Positions 49,881 through 61,551 of a stretch of DNA of 64,000 bases are shown one piece after another. Where the stretch lies: positions 1,178,001-1,242,000 of the forward strand of contig JARWMV010000232.1 of NCBI GenBank assembly GCA_030998015.1, read 5' to 3'. A program made the translations under genes and the position numbers. Within the stretch, counting starts at the first letter, position 1; every line of letters starts with the position of its first letter. The DNA comes from Ceratorhiza oryzae-sativae. Lineage: Eukaryota; Basidiomycota; Agaricomycetes; Cantharellales; Ceratobasidiaceae. Below the pieces are notes generated by a model that saw nothing but the letters and a program-made list of their open reading frames with translations, did not search any database and was not told the DNA's origin.

Positions 49881-51608
49881 CTAATGTAACACATGATGTC
49901 CCAGTGTCCCCATCGTGGCTCCTACGATCAGCAAGGCCAGCCCCAGGTATGGTGGGATTGAAGTCACATTGAAAAAAAGGTGGAAGAAGGCGTCCACCGC
50001 GTTTCCATCCAATTTTCTGATCCTTGCGCGTCAGTCGCTTCATAGCGCGTACCCACATAGCTGTATCCAGCCCTGCCCCCACAACCTTCACTTGTAATAA
50101 GCTCACGAGCCAAGGTGGAAGTGCGGGCGGGTTTGGAACTGCGGGGAAATGCTTCTCGTAGATAAGCTTGTGTGGGAGGTCGGGGTAAAGAATAGCGGGG
50201 CGGCCTATACCAATAAGGTCTGCATGCTTTCGGGCAAGGCAGTCGTGAATGACGTCTACCGTCCGCTTTTGGCCCATGTCAAGCTCGCCCTTGTGTTTCT
50301 GAGGTGCAAACCTGACTCACCAATGACCCGGTCAGCATAATCAACGGTCGACGCCCCTCGACGTGCGAAACACATTCAAGTGCTTTTCGGGAAAATTCTG
50401 CAAAGAACGCTTGTCGAGGATTATCCTTGGCAAGAAATTCTAAGTAATGGGTGAATATCTGTTCTTGTAGATGACGAGATGCAGTACCTGGTGATTCATA
50501 GTCTCCTCCGCTGAAACGATCAATCTTAGAGTCTAGATGAAACGCAGTGCAGGCTAGACCGACCTGATTTCTAAAAAGTCCACAGTGCCCCATTCCGCAA
50601 TCGCACGAACGTGTGACAATGCTTTACCTCCGTCTAGTCCATCTTTAGCATAGTCCCCGGCGTTCAGCTTGATGCCGACCACAAACGAACGGTATACTAG
50701 AATCCGATCGAATGGCCTCGACAATTTCACGAAGAATCCGCAGCTCATTGGGGGGACCATAGCCATCAGTCCGGAGATTGTTCCTGTAGACAAAAATTGC
50801 GAAAGAAGGTCTAGGTTCGGTGTTTCAGCCATGTCCAGGTTATGTCCCGAGCTCGCTCACAGCCGTGGGAAGCATGCAATTGGATGCCATCAAATCCAGT
50901 TTGGTGAGCACTTTTGCACCTCGTAGAAAATCCAAGGTTACAGAGTTGATATCATCGACTGACATGGCGCGGGGTGACTGAAAGAGCAACCAGAATACTA
51001 TGCGCGCAAGCATACTTTCATTTGGACTCATTGGATTAGACGAAGCTGCTAGTGGCTGCATCCATGGGCGTCTGCCTCCAACGAATCGCGGAGATTGCCT
51101 GCCTAAGAACTTCACTGAGTATGCTGAATGCCAGCGTTGCGGGGCCGAAGTTGGTCGACTCACCTGCATGACTTAGTTGCATTATGACAATAGGTTTTGA
51201 GTCATCGGAGCTTGAGCCAAAGCTGTTTGCTATGCTTCGGAAGTGGACAAGCTCGGCGGAACTCTCGGGAAGCACAACGTCGCGACCGAGAGTTAGGTGG
51301 TGACGAGATACCTGTACGTTACCTTGGCGTATAAACGAGTCAGTTCACTTTTGTGCCGAGAGGCAATGGGTCATCATACACACCGGTAATAACTATTCCC
51401 CATCCACCGTTGGCCCATTCAGAATACAGTCTCAAGTGTTGCTCAGTTGGAGGCCCGCCTCCAAAACTGGCCATCGCTTCGTACATGGCTGCCTAGCAGA
51501 CCCACTTTCAGCCTAAAAAACTAGGCGAGAGATGAGAGATATTGGCCGGACCTTGACCAGCCGATTCCGAGCTGTTCGTCCACATGGAAAAATCACTGAC
51601 TCATTCAT
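49881..51608 (-). CDS. NADH:flavin oxidoreductase (old yellow enzyme-like) with C-terminal hydrophobic segment
   Basis: An FMN-dependent TIM-barrel ene-reductase type enzyme. Start ATG 51608 (MNESVIFPCGRTARNRLVK), splicing to AAMYEAMASFGGGPPTEQHL, YSEWANGGWGIVITG, NVQVSRHHLTLGRD, IVIMQLSHAG, RQSPRF, then GFDGIQLHASHGY, NNLRTDGYG, FVVGIKLNAGDYAKDGLD, TVDFLEISGGDYESP and HADLIGIGRPAILYPDLPHK. These are the OYE-family substrate/FMN-binding blocks in order. Frame slips occur at about 50900, 50784 and in an A7 run at 49973-49979. After the last, the frame reads YLGLALLIVGATMGTLG, a transmembrane-like tail, to the stop at 49881; the other frame stops at 49843. With three slips it could be a decaying gene, but its neighbours share the same defect. 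It lies 102 bp from the ABCC gene start. Confidence 0.8.
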
Positions 51609-51710
51609 GAGTGATCGTGTAGTAATGAAACTTGAACAAGCGCCGACCGTTTATAGCGAGGCTGACCACCACCCAGAGTATCGTCGTCCCTTGGATCTCA
51701 GCCGGCAAGA
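51609..51710. promoter_or_regulatory. Short divergent promoter between flavin oxidoreductase and ABCC transporter
   Basis: Only 102 bp separate the two start codons, so both genes must be driven by shared or overlapping elements, or have promoters reaching into each other's 5' ends. No TATA box or known binding site stands out. Confidence 0.55.
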
Positions 51711-54700
51711 ATGCCGCCCCAGTACCTGCTGATATCTTCGGTCGCACTTAATATTCTGGCCCTTTTTAGCATAATTATTTTGATTTTTTCTCGACCGAAG
51801 CCGGTGGCACTACCCACGACTGACACGAGGGAAGAACTCGATGGCTCGATGCATGAACAACAAAAGGATCCCTTTGATATAGCTGAACCTGAGGATTTCA
51901 TAGACGGAGAACTAATCAATGAGGAACAATTTTGGACGAAGGTATGATGTTGTCAATTGCTCGTTTGGGAATGTCTCATATTTTGTTGGGACAGGTTAAG
52001 ACACAAAAAATCGCCCAATTATGGCAGCTGCGGTCGGACTAGGAGCAATTTGTACACACATTGGATACACGATTATGGTTAGGGAAATATTGGGTGGGAC
52101 ATACTGCTCCTCCCTCTCGTCCTTCAAGCGCTCTTTCTGGTATATTTGCTCGGACTTTCCGCCTCCTCCCTCAATGCCAGCGACATCTCCACGCATTGGA
52201 AGTTGACCATCCACACGGCGGCTCTTTCGACGTTTGCACTGAGTTTCCTCTTCACGGCGAAGGTACTTCCCGAAACGCCACGTTTCTCCGCCCAGTCCCA
52301 GAAATCTCCCGACACGGTAGAGAATACTCTTGAGTGGGTGGTGCTGGGCCTGCTCCTTATAACGACAATAATGTCTTCCACCACACCCCGGGCGCCGGCC
52401 GTATATTTCCCTCCAGAGCGCGTCTACGTGCTAAAATCCCTCGACCAACTCGCGCCCGGAACTCGTGACAATGTCGTGGGTGAAGTGCAGGCATCGGTGG
52501 CATCATTCTTCTATTTAGCTATGTCACACCGATCGTGATGCTCGGTTACAAGTCTGCCTCGATGGAAATTCGCGACCTGCCAATTCTGAGAGCGAGCATG
52601 CGCGCACCTCGCATTTATAGCACCATGCGGTCATCATTAGACGAGTCAAACTTTCGCCTAAACTGAGAGGAAAGCATGGGTATGTGCTGTTTTTGTTTTT
52701 CTAAACTTTTGCTCAGCTTCTATCCAAGGTCTGGTTATGAGCTATTGTGGCAACTTCTCGTAGTCAACAAGACGATGTTTTTCGTTCAGATAGCACTGGC
52801 GACCTCTTCGGCCGTTCTGTATTATGCCCCCGCATGGTTTCTTAAGCAGCTCGTTAGTTTCTTGGAGATGACTAGAGGAGATTTCCCTCAAGACATAGAT
52901 AAGAGCTGGGGATGGATATACTGTGGTGGCTTATTGGTATCCACCTGCTTGGTGTACTGTGAGTTTTGCGAATGTTCGAGTTGGTTTTCACTCCGCTGAT
53001 AATTAATCGGCGCTGTGTCAGTGATAACCGGCCAACTATGGTCGCTTTCAACAACTGCCCTAGAGTTACGCATGAAGATCCAGCTGAACACGACATTATT
53101 CGCTAAGACACTCATCAGGAAGGACGTAGCTTCATCCAGTGGTTCAGTCTCGGAGGCACCAAGTCGGGCGTCCACGCCAGTCGGGATGAACCAGGCGAAA
53201 CGAAGGAGACTGACCCTGCTGAAGAAAATTTCTCCAGCAAAGCGCAGGTTCACACTCTCATGACCACAGATGTGGACCGCGTTTCGGAGTTCAGCTGGCA
53301 CTTTTTCTCGTGAGCCAAACTCGTTCTTTGCCGCATATTATATCTTACGTCGTTTGAGCTAGTTGGTCGATGCTCCTATTGAACTTATTATCGCACAATC
53401 TTCTTGTATAGTCTGATTGGTATGCTTGAAGATAAACAAACCGAAATTTGTCGACTCACTTGTGCTTTTAGGCGTTTCTTGCTTTTTGGTTTGGCTGTCG
53501 CATGCTGTAGGGCCCAAGCTATTTTCTGTTGGACATGGCTAATATAATCTTGTTTAGTATTCATCCCCCTAAACCACTTCGCCTCCAAAGTGGTTATCGA
53601 CGCTCAAGATAACTTAATGAAGCCCGAGATGAACGTGTTGCACTAATGAACGAAGTATTAGGCGGTATGCGGATGCTCAAGGTGCGCACTGACTTCGGTA
53701 CGCATTCAACGATATCCTGTATCAACCTGGAGTTAGTTCATGGCTTGGGAAAGGAGCTTCGAAGCGCGAGTCATGAAGATCCGAGAGAAAGAGCTGTGGT
53801 ATCAGAAAAGAAACTATTTAATCGAGGTTCGTTTTCTCTTCGCTGAACCGGCTGCACTATCCGTCGGGATAGCCATTGCTAACACGCTATCGCAATAGAC
53901 CTTGTTTAACGCAATCTGGAATAGTACACCAGGTTCGTCATACAAGCCCCACATTGTTCTGCACCATTTCTGATTTTATCATTCCTATCTAGTGGTAGGT
54001 TCCGGTATCAAAGCTGAAGTCGCAAACTGGGTCTGACCAATATCCTGGTTCCTTCCCGGCGTTAGCTTGTCGTAAGCACATTCTCAGAAGTTGCTCCTTC
54101 TCAAACTGAATATTTGTGGCTATTTGATCTAGACTCTAGTTTCTTTCCTCCATTTCGCAGTGATTCGCAAACAAGCTTTGACGCCATCTATTGCGTTTAC
54201 GTCGCTGACAATTTTCAACGAAATGCAATTTGCTCTGAGCACGTTGAGTTACAAGTTTAATGTTATAGTTGGTTGGTGATCTAACGTACATTTCTCGTGC
54301 ATAGTCTGCCGGAGACATTTATCAACATTCTTCAAAGCCTAGTCAGCTTACGCAGGATCGAGAAATACATGTCTTCCGCAGAGATCGCTGATATTAGGTC
54401 CTTTAAGGATTCCGAACTCCGTTCTACTATCAAGTTAGCTTCAGCCACTATCTCATGGCCTCAGAGTCGGTTCGGGGGGGCTAGCTCTGCGCCCTCGGTT
54501 GCCCTACACCCAAAGCTCGCTTTACTATTTACGACCTCTCTCTCGAGATCCCAGATGGGGAATTGAGCCTTATATGCGGCAAACTCGGTGCGTTCGTGTC
54601 GCACACCTGACTAACGTGTCTCGATAAACTTGCTATCCCTCAGGTTCTGGAAAAACGTTGCTACTTCTTGCATTACTCGGCGAAGCTGACCTCCTCGCTG

Positions 54701-57700
54701 GGCAAATTCTTGCCCCACGATCGCCGCCTGATGCACTGGCCGCATTAAGCCAGCAGCGTGATTTGAACAGCTCTAATTGGATCGTGAGGGGGATATGTGC
54801 TTACGTCCCACAATCGGCATGGCTGCAGGTTAGAGGGATTCCAGTAGGCTATGAACTATTTTCTCAACTACATCATTTAGAACGATTCAATCAAGAACAA
54901 TATCCTATTTGGGCTCCCATTTGACGCCAATAGGTACCAGCAGACGATTGAGGTACGTAAAACACTAATTCAAATGTTACATGATTTAGAGCTACATTGT
55001 TTAGGCTTGTGCTCTTATCGCCGACTTTGCGGTAAGGATTATTCCCTTGCTCCATGCAGTGTGGCCAATACTTGAATTGGTAGATAATCGAAGATGGAGA
55101 TGAAGCGGAAATCGGTGAGTGTTTGGGATTGATTTTGTATCAACCTACTGAATCTTTTACAGGTGAACGAGGTGTGAATCTTTCCGGAGGTCAAAAAGCA
55201 CGAGGTTTGTAAACCAGTGGCTTCTATACTCCTTTCGATATTCATGATGCGTAGTGTCCCTTGCCCGAGCTGTATATTCCAGAGCATCCACTCTCCTCCT
55301 CGACGACGTTCTTAGTGCCGTTGATGCCCACACGGCATCACACTTGTTTGAAAAATGTCTCCGGGGCTCACTCATGAAAGGGAGGACGATTGTGTTGGTT
55401 TCTCATCACGTACAGGTGAGTATATACATTATCTCCCAGAGCAATGTTTAACACTCTGAATAGCTCGTTGCTCCCGGTGCTAGCTATGTGGTACGCACCC
55501 CAAGCAACATTTGGCCACATGCATTAACGTTCAGTGCAGGTGGCTTTGGATAATGGTCGTGTGCTTTTTGCAGGACCTCAAAATGAGTTCATCGGTTCTG
55601 AGGTTATGAAGAGTATTAGCCACTCCACGGATGCCGATCCGAACCACCCTGCAACAGAAGATATTACGATTGAAGAAGCCGCAAACCAACTCAAGGATGG
55701 GGCTCCGAGTAGCAGCTCAGGCAGCTCCAAATCAGGATCATATGCTGCTACGCTTCCGAATGACCATAAGTTGGAAAAAGCGAACACGGAAGTTGGCGGC
55801 TCGGCTACTCTTACTCCCAAGGATGGCACAGTTAAAAAGGCTCCACGCAAGTTAATCGAAGATGAGGCAAGAGCTGTTGGTCGCGTAAAAAAGGAGATTG
55901 TGAGTCCAAGTTGTCTACGGGCCTTACGCATATTCATTGGTGTCACCATGTGATAGTGGCAAATATACTTTCAAGCATGTGGATCATACGTATGTATTGA
56001 TACAGCCCCGGCACTTCACTTGCTCAGGCTTGGACTCGTAGATTTACTGGGGCATTTTCTCCTTGATGCTTATTGGCGGTTCTCTGTGAGCACGTCCGGA
56101 TCTTTGCAATGTCGCACGTACTAAACCTCACCTTAGCACTCCGGTCTTGGAGAACGGCTGGCTGAGGTAAGTCAATTTATTCCATAACTGTCTCATTGCT
56201 TGATCTTTTTCACAGGTACTGGTCAAGCAAGTCCAAGGAGTCGGACCCGAAAGGCGCTATATGGTTTTTATCGATATATACTGGGGTGACACTCTTTGGT
56301 ATTTTGGTACAAACCATGAGGCATGTTTATACCTCTCGCTCTATGCCTTATACTTAGGCCATTTCAGGTGGTTTGTATTGTACGATGGGTCCATTCGAGC
56401 CTCAACCGTATTGGTGAGTTATGCACTTGCATTATATCAATACGCATACGCTAATTGTCGTTCACTCAATAGTACAAAAGCGAGACATTTTCGTACAAAT
56501 TTACCAAGTCTCCGCTCTAATCTGGCTCTTCATAGGGTTACTCGAAGCAGTATTGTTCGCCAACATTAGGTTCCACGATACGGTGAGCCGAGGGAGGTTG
56601 TTGAATCGATTTGGGAAGGATTTCGAAGGTATGGCGTTTGCGTAGACGATATACTTGTATAACTGACCCATGCTCCAGGCCTTGATTCAAGTGAGTTGTC
56701 CTTCACAGCTGGGGCGCTGGTTAACCATATATTTTGAACTAAGGCATCGCTGACAACCTTGGTACGTGACACAAATTCAGTTTAACATCAATTCATTTAA
56801 TTGGTTACCTATAGGTCGAACTAGTATGGACGTTTACTAAACTCACCTGTGTTCCAGCTAACAATTTACAACAGTCATGTACGGTCTCAGCGTGGTCGTG
56901 GTTGGTAACTCCTTCAGCATGTTTTGCCAATTTACTGAAGCGTTTCTTAGACCTTTGTGACAATTACATATGTTGGTGGCTGGCGGTTCTTTAGTAGGTT
57001 ATCTCATTGGCCCTCAAATGACATTCGCCAATGAGCCTGTTAAGTTTTGGCATCAATCATGGCGGCCCTGTATTACAACGTATCAAAGGTGTACGGGCAA
57101 ACCTCACGAGACATGCGCCGCCTTGGTATGTTGTGGCTAGTTCATCGCGCGGATTCATAGAATTAACTTCCACCCTAGACTCAGTTACTCGATCACCGCT
57201 GTACTCAATATATGGTGAGACGATCGCGGGGGTAACTGTAATTCGCGCATTTGGCGCTAGTTCTACTTTCTTGAGAGATATGCTCCGTTGTGTGGATACC
57301 AACGCGTCTCCGTGAGTCGTGCTAACCACATGGCATAACATTCCGTTTCCCATTTTACTGATTATTACAGATACTATGAAATGTGGAGTGTCAACAGATG
57401 GCTTTCGGGTATGTAGAGCTATCCGTCACTTTATACGATGTCGTATTCATTGTTGCTAGTCCGATTCAACCTTCTCTCCGCTGGAGTGGTAGCTTTGACT
57501 GCAATGGGTGAGTGTATGCAGCACCCTATGACTATATTTTAATGACTAGTTTCGCAGTGGTATTAATTGACGACAGCATCACGGCCTCTTTTGCTGGGTA
57601 AGAGGAAATGCAAGACCATTGCGATACGAAATCTCACAATACCAATGTTAGATTCGCACTAGCCTTTGCTTCGACAATTACCAGTGACCTATTGTTCATG

Positions 57701-59341
57701 GTGCGAAGATTTGTGTAAGTCTTTTTCCCCCAACATCTCTTGGTGTTTCTAATTCAGAATACAGGGGACTTGAACAGAGCATGGTACGTACGCTTTAAAC
57801 GTGAAGGCATGCATAACTCCGAGCATTTATAATAGGTCGCGCTCGAGCGAATCGACGAGTTTTCAACCATCTCTCAAGAGGCTCCAGAATTCATAGAGCC
57901 GCGGCCCAGTGCCTCCTGGCCAGAGCAGGGCAATATTTATGTCGAGAATTTGACTATTCGCTATGCACCTGACCTACCGAATGTCCTGCATGGCCTAACC
58001 TTCGAAATCAAAGCTAGGTCCAAAGTTGGTGAGTAAATACTCGGGAACCCAACCTTTCCGCGGCTGACCTTTTCAATAGGTGTTTTGGGACGCACTGGTA
58101 GCGGAAAATCCACACTGGCTCTGAGCTTCTTCGTAAGTTCGCAAAGTCGAACCTCGGCGCTCTATTAACAAGCGAAATATAGCGCTTTGTGGAGGCAACT
58201 GAAGGGCGTATTATTATCGATGGGGTAAGTTGAGCATAAGCATGTCCAGTAATTTAGGCTGATGCGGTCCGCTTAGGTTGATATATCCAAACTTGGGTTG
58301 ACAGATCTCCGTTCCCGTTTGACTATCATCCCCCAAGACCCCACGATTCTTTCTGGTACTATCCGTTCTACCCTTGACGTCTTTGAGGAATACGAAGACC
58401 ATGAAATAGTAAGCTTCCCTGCTGACCATTAGCTGAACCGTACAGACTGACCCTCCCTAGTTTGAGGCGCTCCGCCGTGTGCATCTTTTGCCTTCTGAGG
58501 ATGATCCATCAGCACTGGTCGAAACGGAGAACGCAAATGCATTCCGTGATTTAGACTCTCCTGTAAGCGAAGGCGGCGAAAATTTCTCCGCTGGACAAAA
58601 ACAGCTTCTTTGGTGAGCCCTATTCAATCGTGTAAATCCACGCAGGCAATTCACGTTAGAATCAGCATGGCTCGCGCCATCCTCAAGCGTGCTAAGTTCC
58701 TGTTCTGTGACGAAGGTACGCACAACTAGCTGCTTATGAAGACTATGAACTAACGCTGCGATTAACACCTAGCTACCGCTAGGTATTTTGCACACGAGAT
58801 TCGACCCCCCAGACCACTAACACGGACACCATCAGTGTCGATTATGTCACCGACGAGCTCATCTCTCAGACCATTCGTAAGGAGTTCGCCGACAGCACCA
58901 TTATCACGGTTCGTGGAGTGTAATGTCTAGATCCCAGAAAATATGCTTATATAAACTTGTAGATTGCGCATCGCCTGAGGACTATCATTGATTACGACAA
59001 AGTTATGGTCATGGATCAAGGTATGTGTGGTGCATTAAACGACTACCGCTCGTGGGCTCAGCGAGACTCTGCTTCCAGGACGCATTGCGGAGTATGATGG
59101 TAAGTTCAAACGGATAGACCCATGCACATTGCGCTTTCTGACCCGCCAAACACAGAACCCAGCGTGCTGTTGGCAGACTCGTCATCCAAGGTATCTCGTT
59201 TCCGATCAACCGTTCTTCTGTTTATTGACCATTCCAACCCTTGCACAGTTCTATTCCTTGTGCAAAGCCACAGGCTCCAAAGAGTTTGCGGTGCTCAAGC
59301 GTATGGCCAACGAAGCTGCGCAAGCCAGGCGACAGTCTTAG
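51711..59341 (+). CDS. ABCC-type (MRP-like) ABC transporter
   Basis: Start ATG 51711 ([20 protein letters not shown]). N-terminal membrane segments include [13 protein letters not shown] and [13 protein letters not shown]. The first membrane domain follows (around 52700-54350). NBD1 has Walker A split by an intron (...GKL / [13 protein letters not shown]), [10 protein letters not shown], signature [20 protein letters not shown] and Walker [16 protein letters not shown] Ser/Lys-rich linker precedes the second membrane domain (56000-57700, [20 protein letters not shown]). NBD2 has [53 protein letters not shown] and the H-loop AHRLRTI, ending [12 protein letters not shown] at 59339-59341. NBD1 with a degenerate Walker B (DD instead of DE) and NBD2 with CDEAT is typical of ABCC exporters. 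More than 25 small introns. An A6 run at 52005-52010 causes a frame slip. Substrate unknown. Confidence 0.88.
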
Positions 59342-59719
59342 ACACGGCTATACCCTGTTAATTAGCTTACCCGCCGTCCTCTCTTTCCTTTGCTTCTTGT
59401 TTACGGACAAAGTACGGATAGAAACAAACTCTACTACACAATATAAGGATATATACATATCGATGGCGCGACAGATAGCAGGTATTGCACAGGTGACATT
59501 GAAACATGGTAAAAGACGAGACATGGCAGGCATGAACCGAAAAACGACGAACGAATATGAGAGAAAATACAGAGTAGTGGAGTCAAGAAGGATGGAAGCC
59601 ATTCGACCAGGGTTTGCGAGCTGTGGGCTGAAGCATACGGAATAAAGACGGCCGTGATGAACTAATTAATTTCTTGGATACATGAATCAACACGGCATCT
59701 TTTTCGCATGAAGCAACAG
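59342..59719. other. Convergent 3' intergenic region
   Basis: A 378-bp gap between the ABCC transporter stop and the first PHD gene's stop. No gene is seen. Confidence 0.4.
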
Positions 59720-61227
59720 CTACAGATCAGTAAGCCCGTATTCTAAAACAAAGGCGACAATAAACCTACAGCTCTCTGGCCCAGAGGCGACTGGTGCTTC
59801 GGCGCCCAAAGCTGATGAAATAGGTGTAACGGCCGAGCTTGAAGAGACAGAGTCCAACATAACTGGCGCAGGTGTCGCAGATCCACTAAATCTAGCGGCT
59901 GAGCTCGACTGCGAAACGAAGGATGAAAGAAGCTGAGGTTTTGGAGAACAGATGGCGAGCGAAGATATATGTTGCCCTGGATTGGTAGACGAAGAAGAGT
60001 TGGGAACATGGGTTTCTGGGTCAGTCTGGCAGCCTGAGTCCAGCATGGTACTGTCTGCTGCGGTTTGGATAGCAACAGCAGCGAATTGCCCTGATCGGAT
60101 GTCATGATTAGATCGCGTTCTTGAATCGACAGTGGGGCCTGCCTCACGAGAAGGCGGTGTGTCGTTTGACATCCCAACACAGGCAGGACAAAACCAGTCT
60201 TCACCCTCGTCCGGGACCTCTTTCAAGTTAACGCACCGAGCATGGAACTGAAATACTATGAGCCTAACCCACATGGCGACGTCTACTGCACCTACCCACA
60301 TGAGCTCGCATTTCGTATTATTACATTGGATCATCTGTGGTCAAACCTTAATGAGCTTCCTGACCAATATAGAAATCTCATTACCCAGACTTACAAGTCC
60401 ATACTCGTGTCCACCGCATAAGCAATACACCACACGTTCCTTCTCGTTCTCAGGCTCGGATGACAGCGAGGCGTTGGAACCGCGTGCTCGTCGAGGAAGC
60501 CTCGCGATAGGACGCATAGGGCGCCCACATCGCCCATGGGATTGTGCGCGAGTGGCGTCAACAGCATTCATCCCTCGTGGGTCTTGGTCGCGATCGGAAG
60601 GTGCTAAAAACCACACTCTCGATTAGACGACGTCGCCATGCGCAAACCGGACAACGGTGTACGACAGAATGACATAAAACATAAACTCACGTTGTACGTG
60701 CAAGCCCTCCAGCTCATCGTCGACATCTATAGAACGCGCGCGCGAAGAAGTGGGTGTAGGAGGGGCAAGCGGTGCTAATCCAGGCTCTTGTTGACGGAGA
60801 AACTTTGTCGGTCGACTGTCGAGTGCATCAGTCTGGACTTTCCGCTTATGCCAGAGTGCCCGGTTTGTGGCTAGCAGTCAGGTAGAATGTATACGCGGCA
60901 TGAATATCAAAAGGAGAAGGATGTTGAGCCCAAGGATATACAATGAAGCAGATGGGAGAGAAGGCTTACATTCCAGCTGATGGCTCTGAATCTGAATATT
61001 CAGCCGCATATTCTCGGATCGTAATTCTGAAATTGTGTTCTGCTCGTCGTTTGTCCAAGCGTTCAGCCCAGCCGTTCGATCTGAACAGGGCTAAAGCACC
61101 TTACCTGAAGTTCCTGGAACAGCTCAGCCCACCGCTGTCGTTCCTGCTCCACCGCTCTAGCCAATACACCCTCGAGCTGCGTGATCAGCCGAGCTCCATA
61201 ACGCTCTTCGATAGATCCCGGGTTCAT
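59720..61227 (-). CDS. PHD-finger protein with N-terminal coiled coil
   Basis: Start ATG 61227 (MNPGSIEERYGARLITQLEG). The first exon is a predicted coiled coil (VLARAVEQERQRWAELFQEL), continuing after an intron with ELRSENMRLNIQIQSHQLE, then ALWHKRKVQTDALDSRPTKF and a Pro/Thr/Ser-rich stretch. A basic RPMRPIARLPRRARGSN segment precedes the PHD finger: VYCLCGGHEYGL, MIQCNNTKCELMW, FHARCVNLKEVPDEGEDWFC and PAC, with the C4-H-C3 zinc ligands complete. The tail is Ser-rich and disordered, to the stop at 59720. PHD fingers of this kind bind histone H3 tails, usually H3K4me3 or unmodified H3; the aromatic pocket is suggestive but not decisive. It is a chromatin reader of unknown complex. Confidence 0.8.
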
Positions 61228-61551
61228 TATAGCCACCAGCACGAGACACACCCAGATCAAACGAGCGTGCAAGTGGTGGTCGGCTACAAAGACCACCATA
61301 TCTCATCTCCACTCCAATTTGAAATTGCGCTCGCATCGCGCTTTCAAATTCCGTGGTCAAACAAGGGATAATTGATTGGGTATACAGCGTGTGGGCGTAT
61401 ATATATCATCGTGTATTGTGGTTACAAGTCCCAAGCGAAAAGCGCGTCAGACACAAAGCAAAAGTGTATATCAAGAAAGCTCCACCACAAGTATACCAGG
61501 AGAGACGAAGGATATTAACAAGAATCGAATTTGTCCGTCATGCCCACACTA
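61228..61551. promoter_or_regulatory. Spacer between the two PHD genes
   Basis: A 324-bp stretch, the likely promoter of the downstream PHD gene and 3' end of the upstream one. AT-rich at 61370-61520. No gene. Confidence 0.35.
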
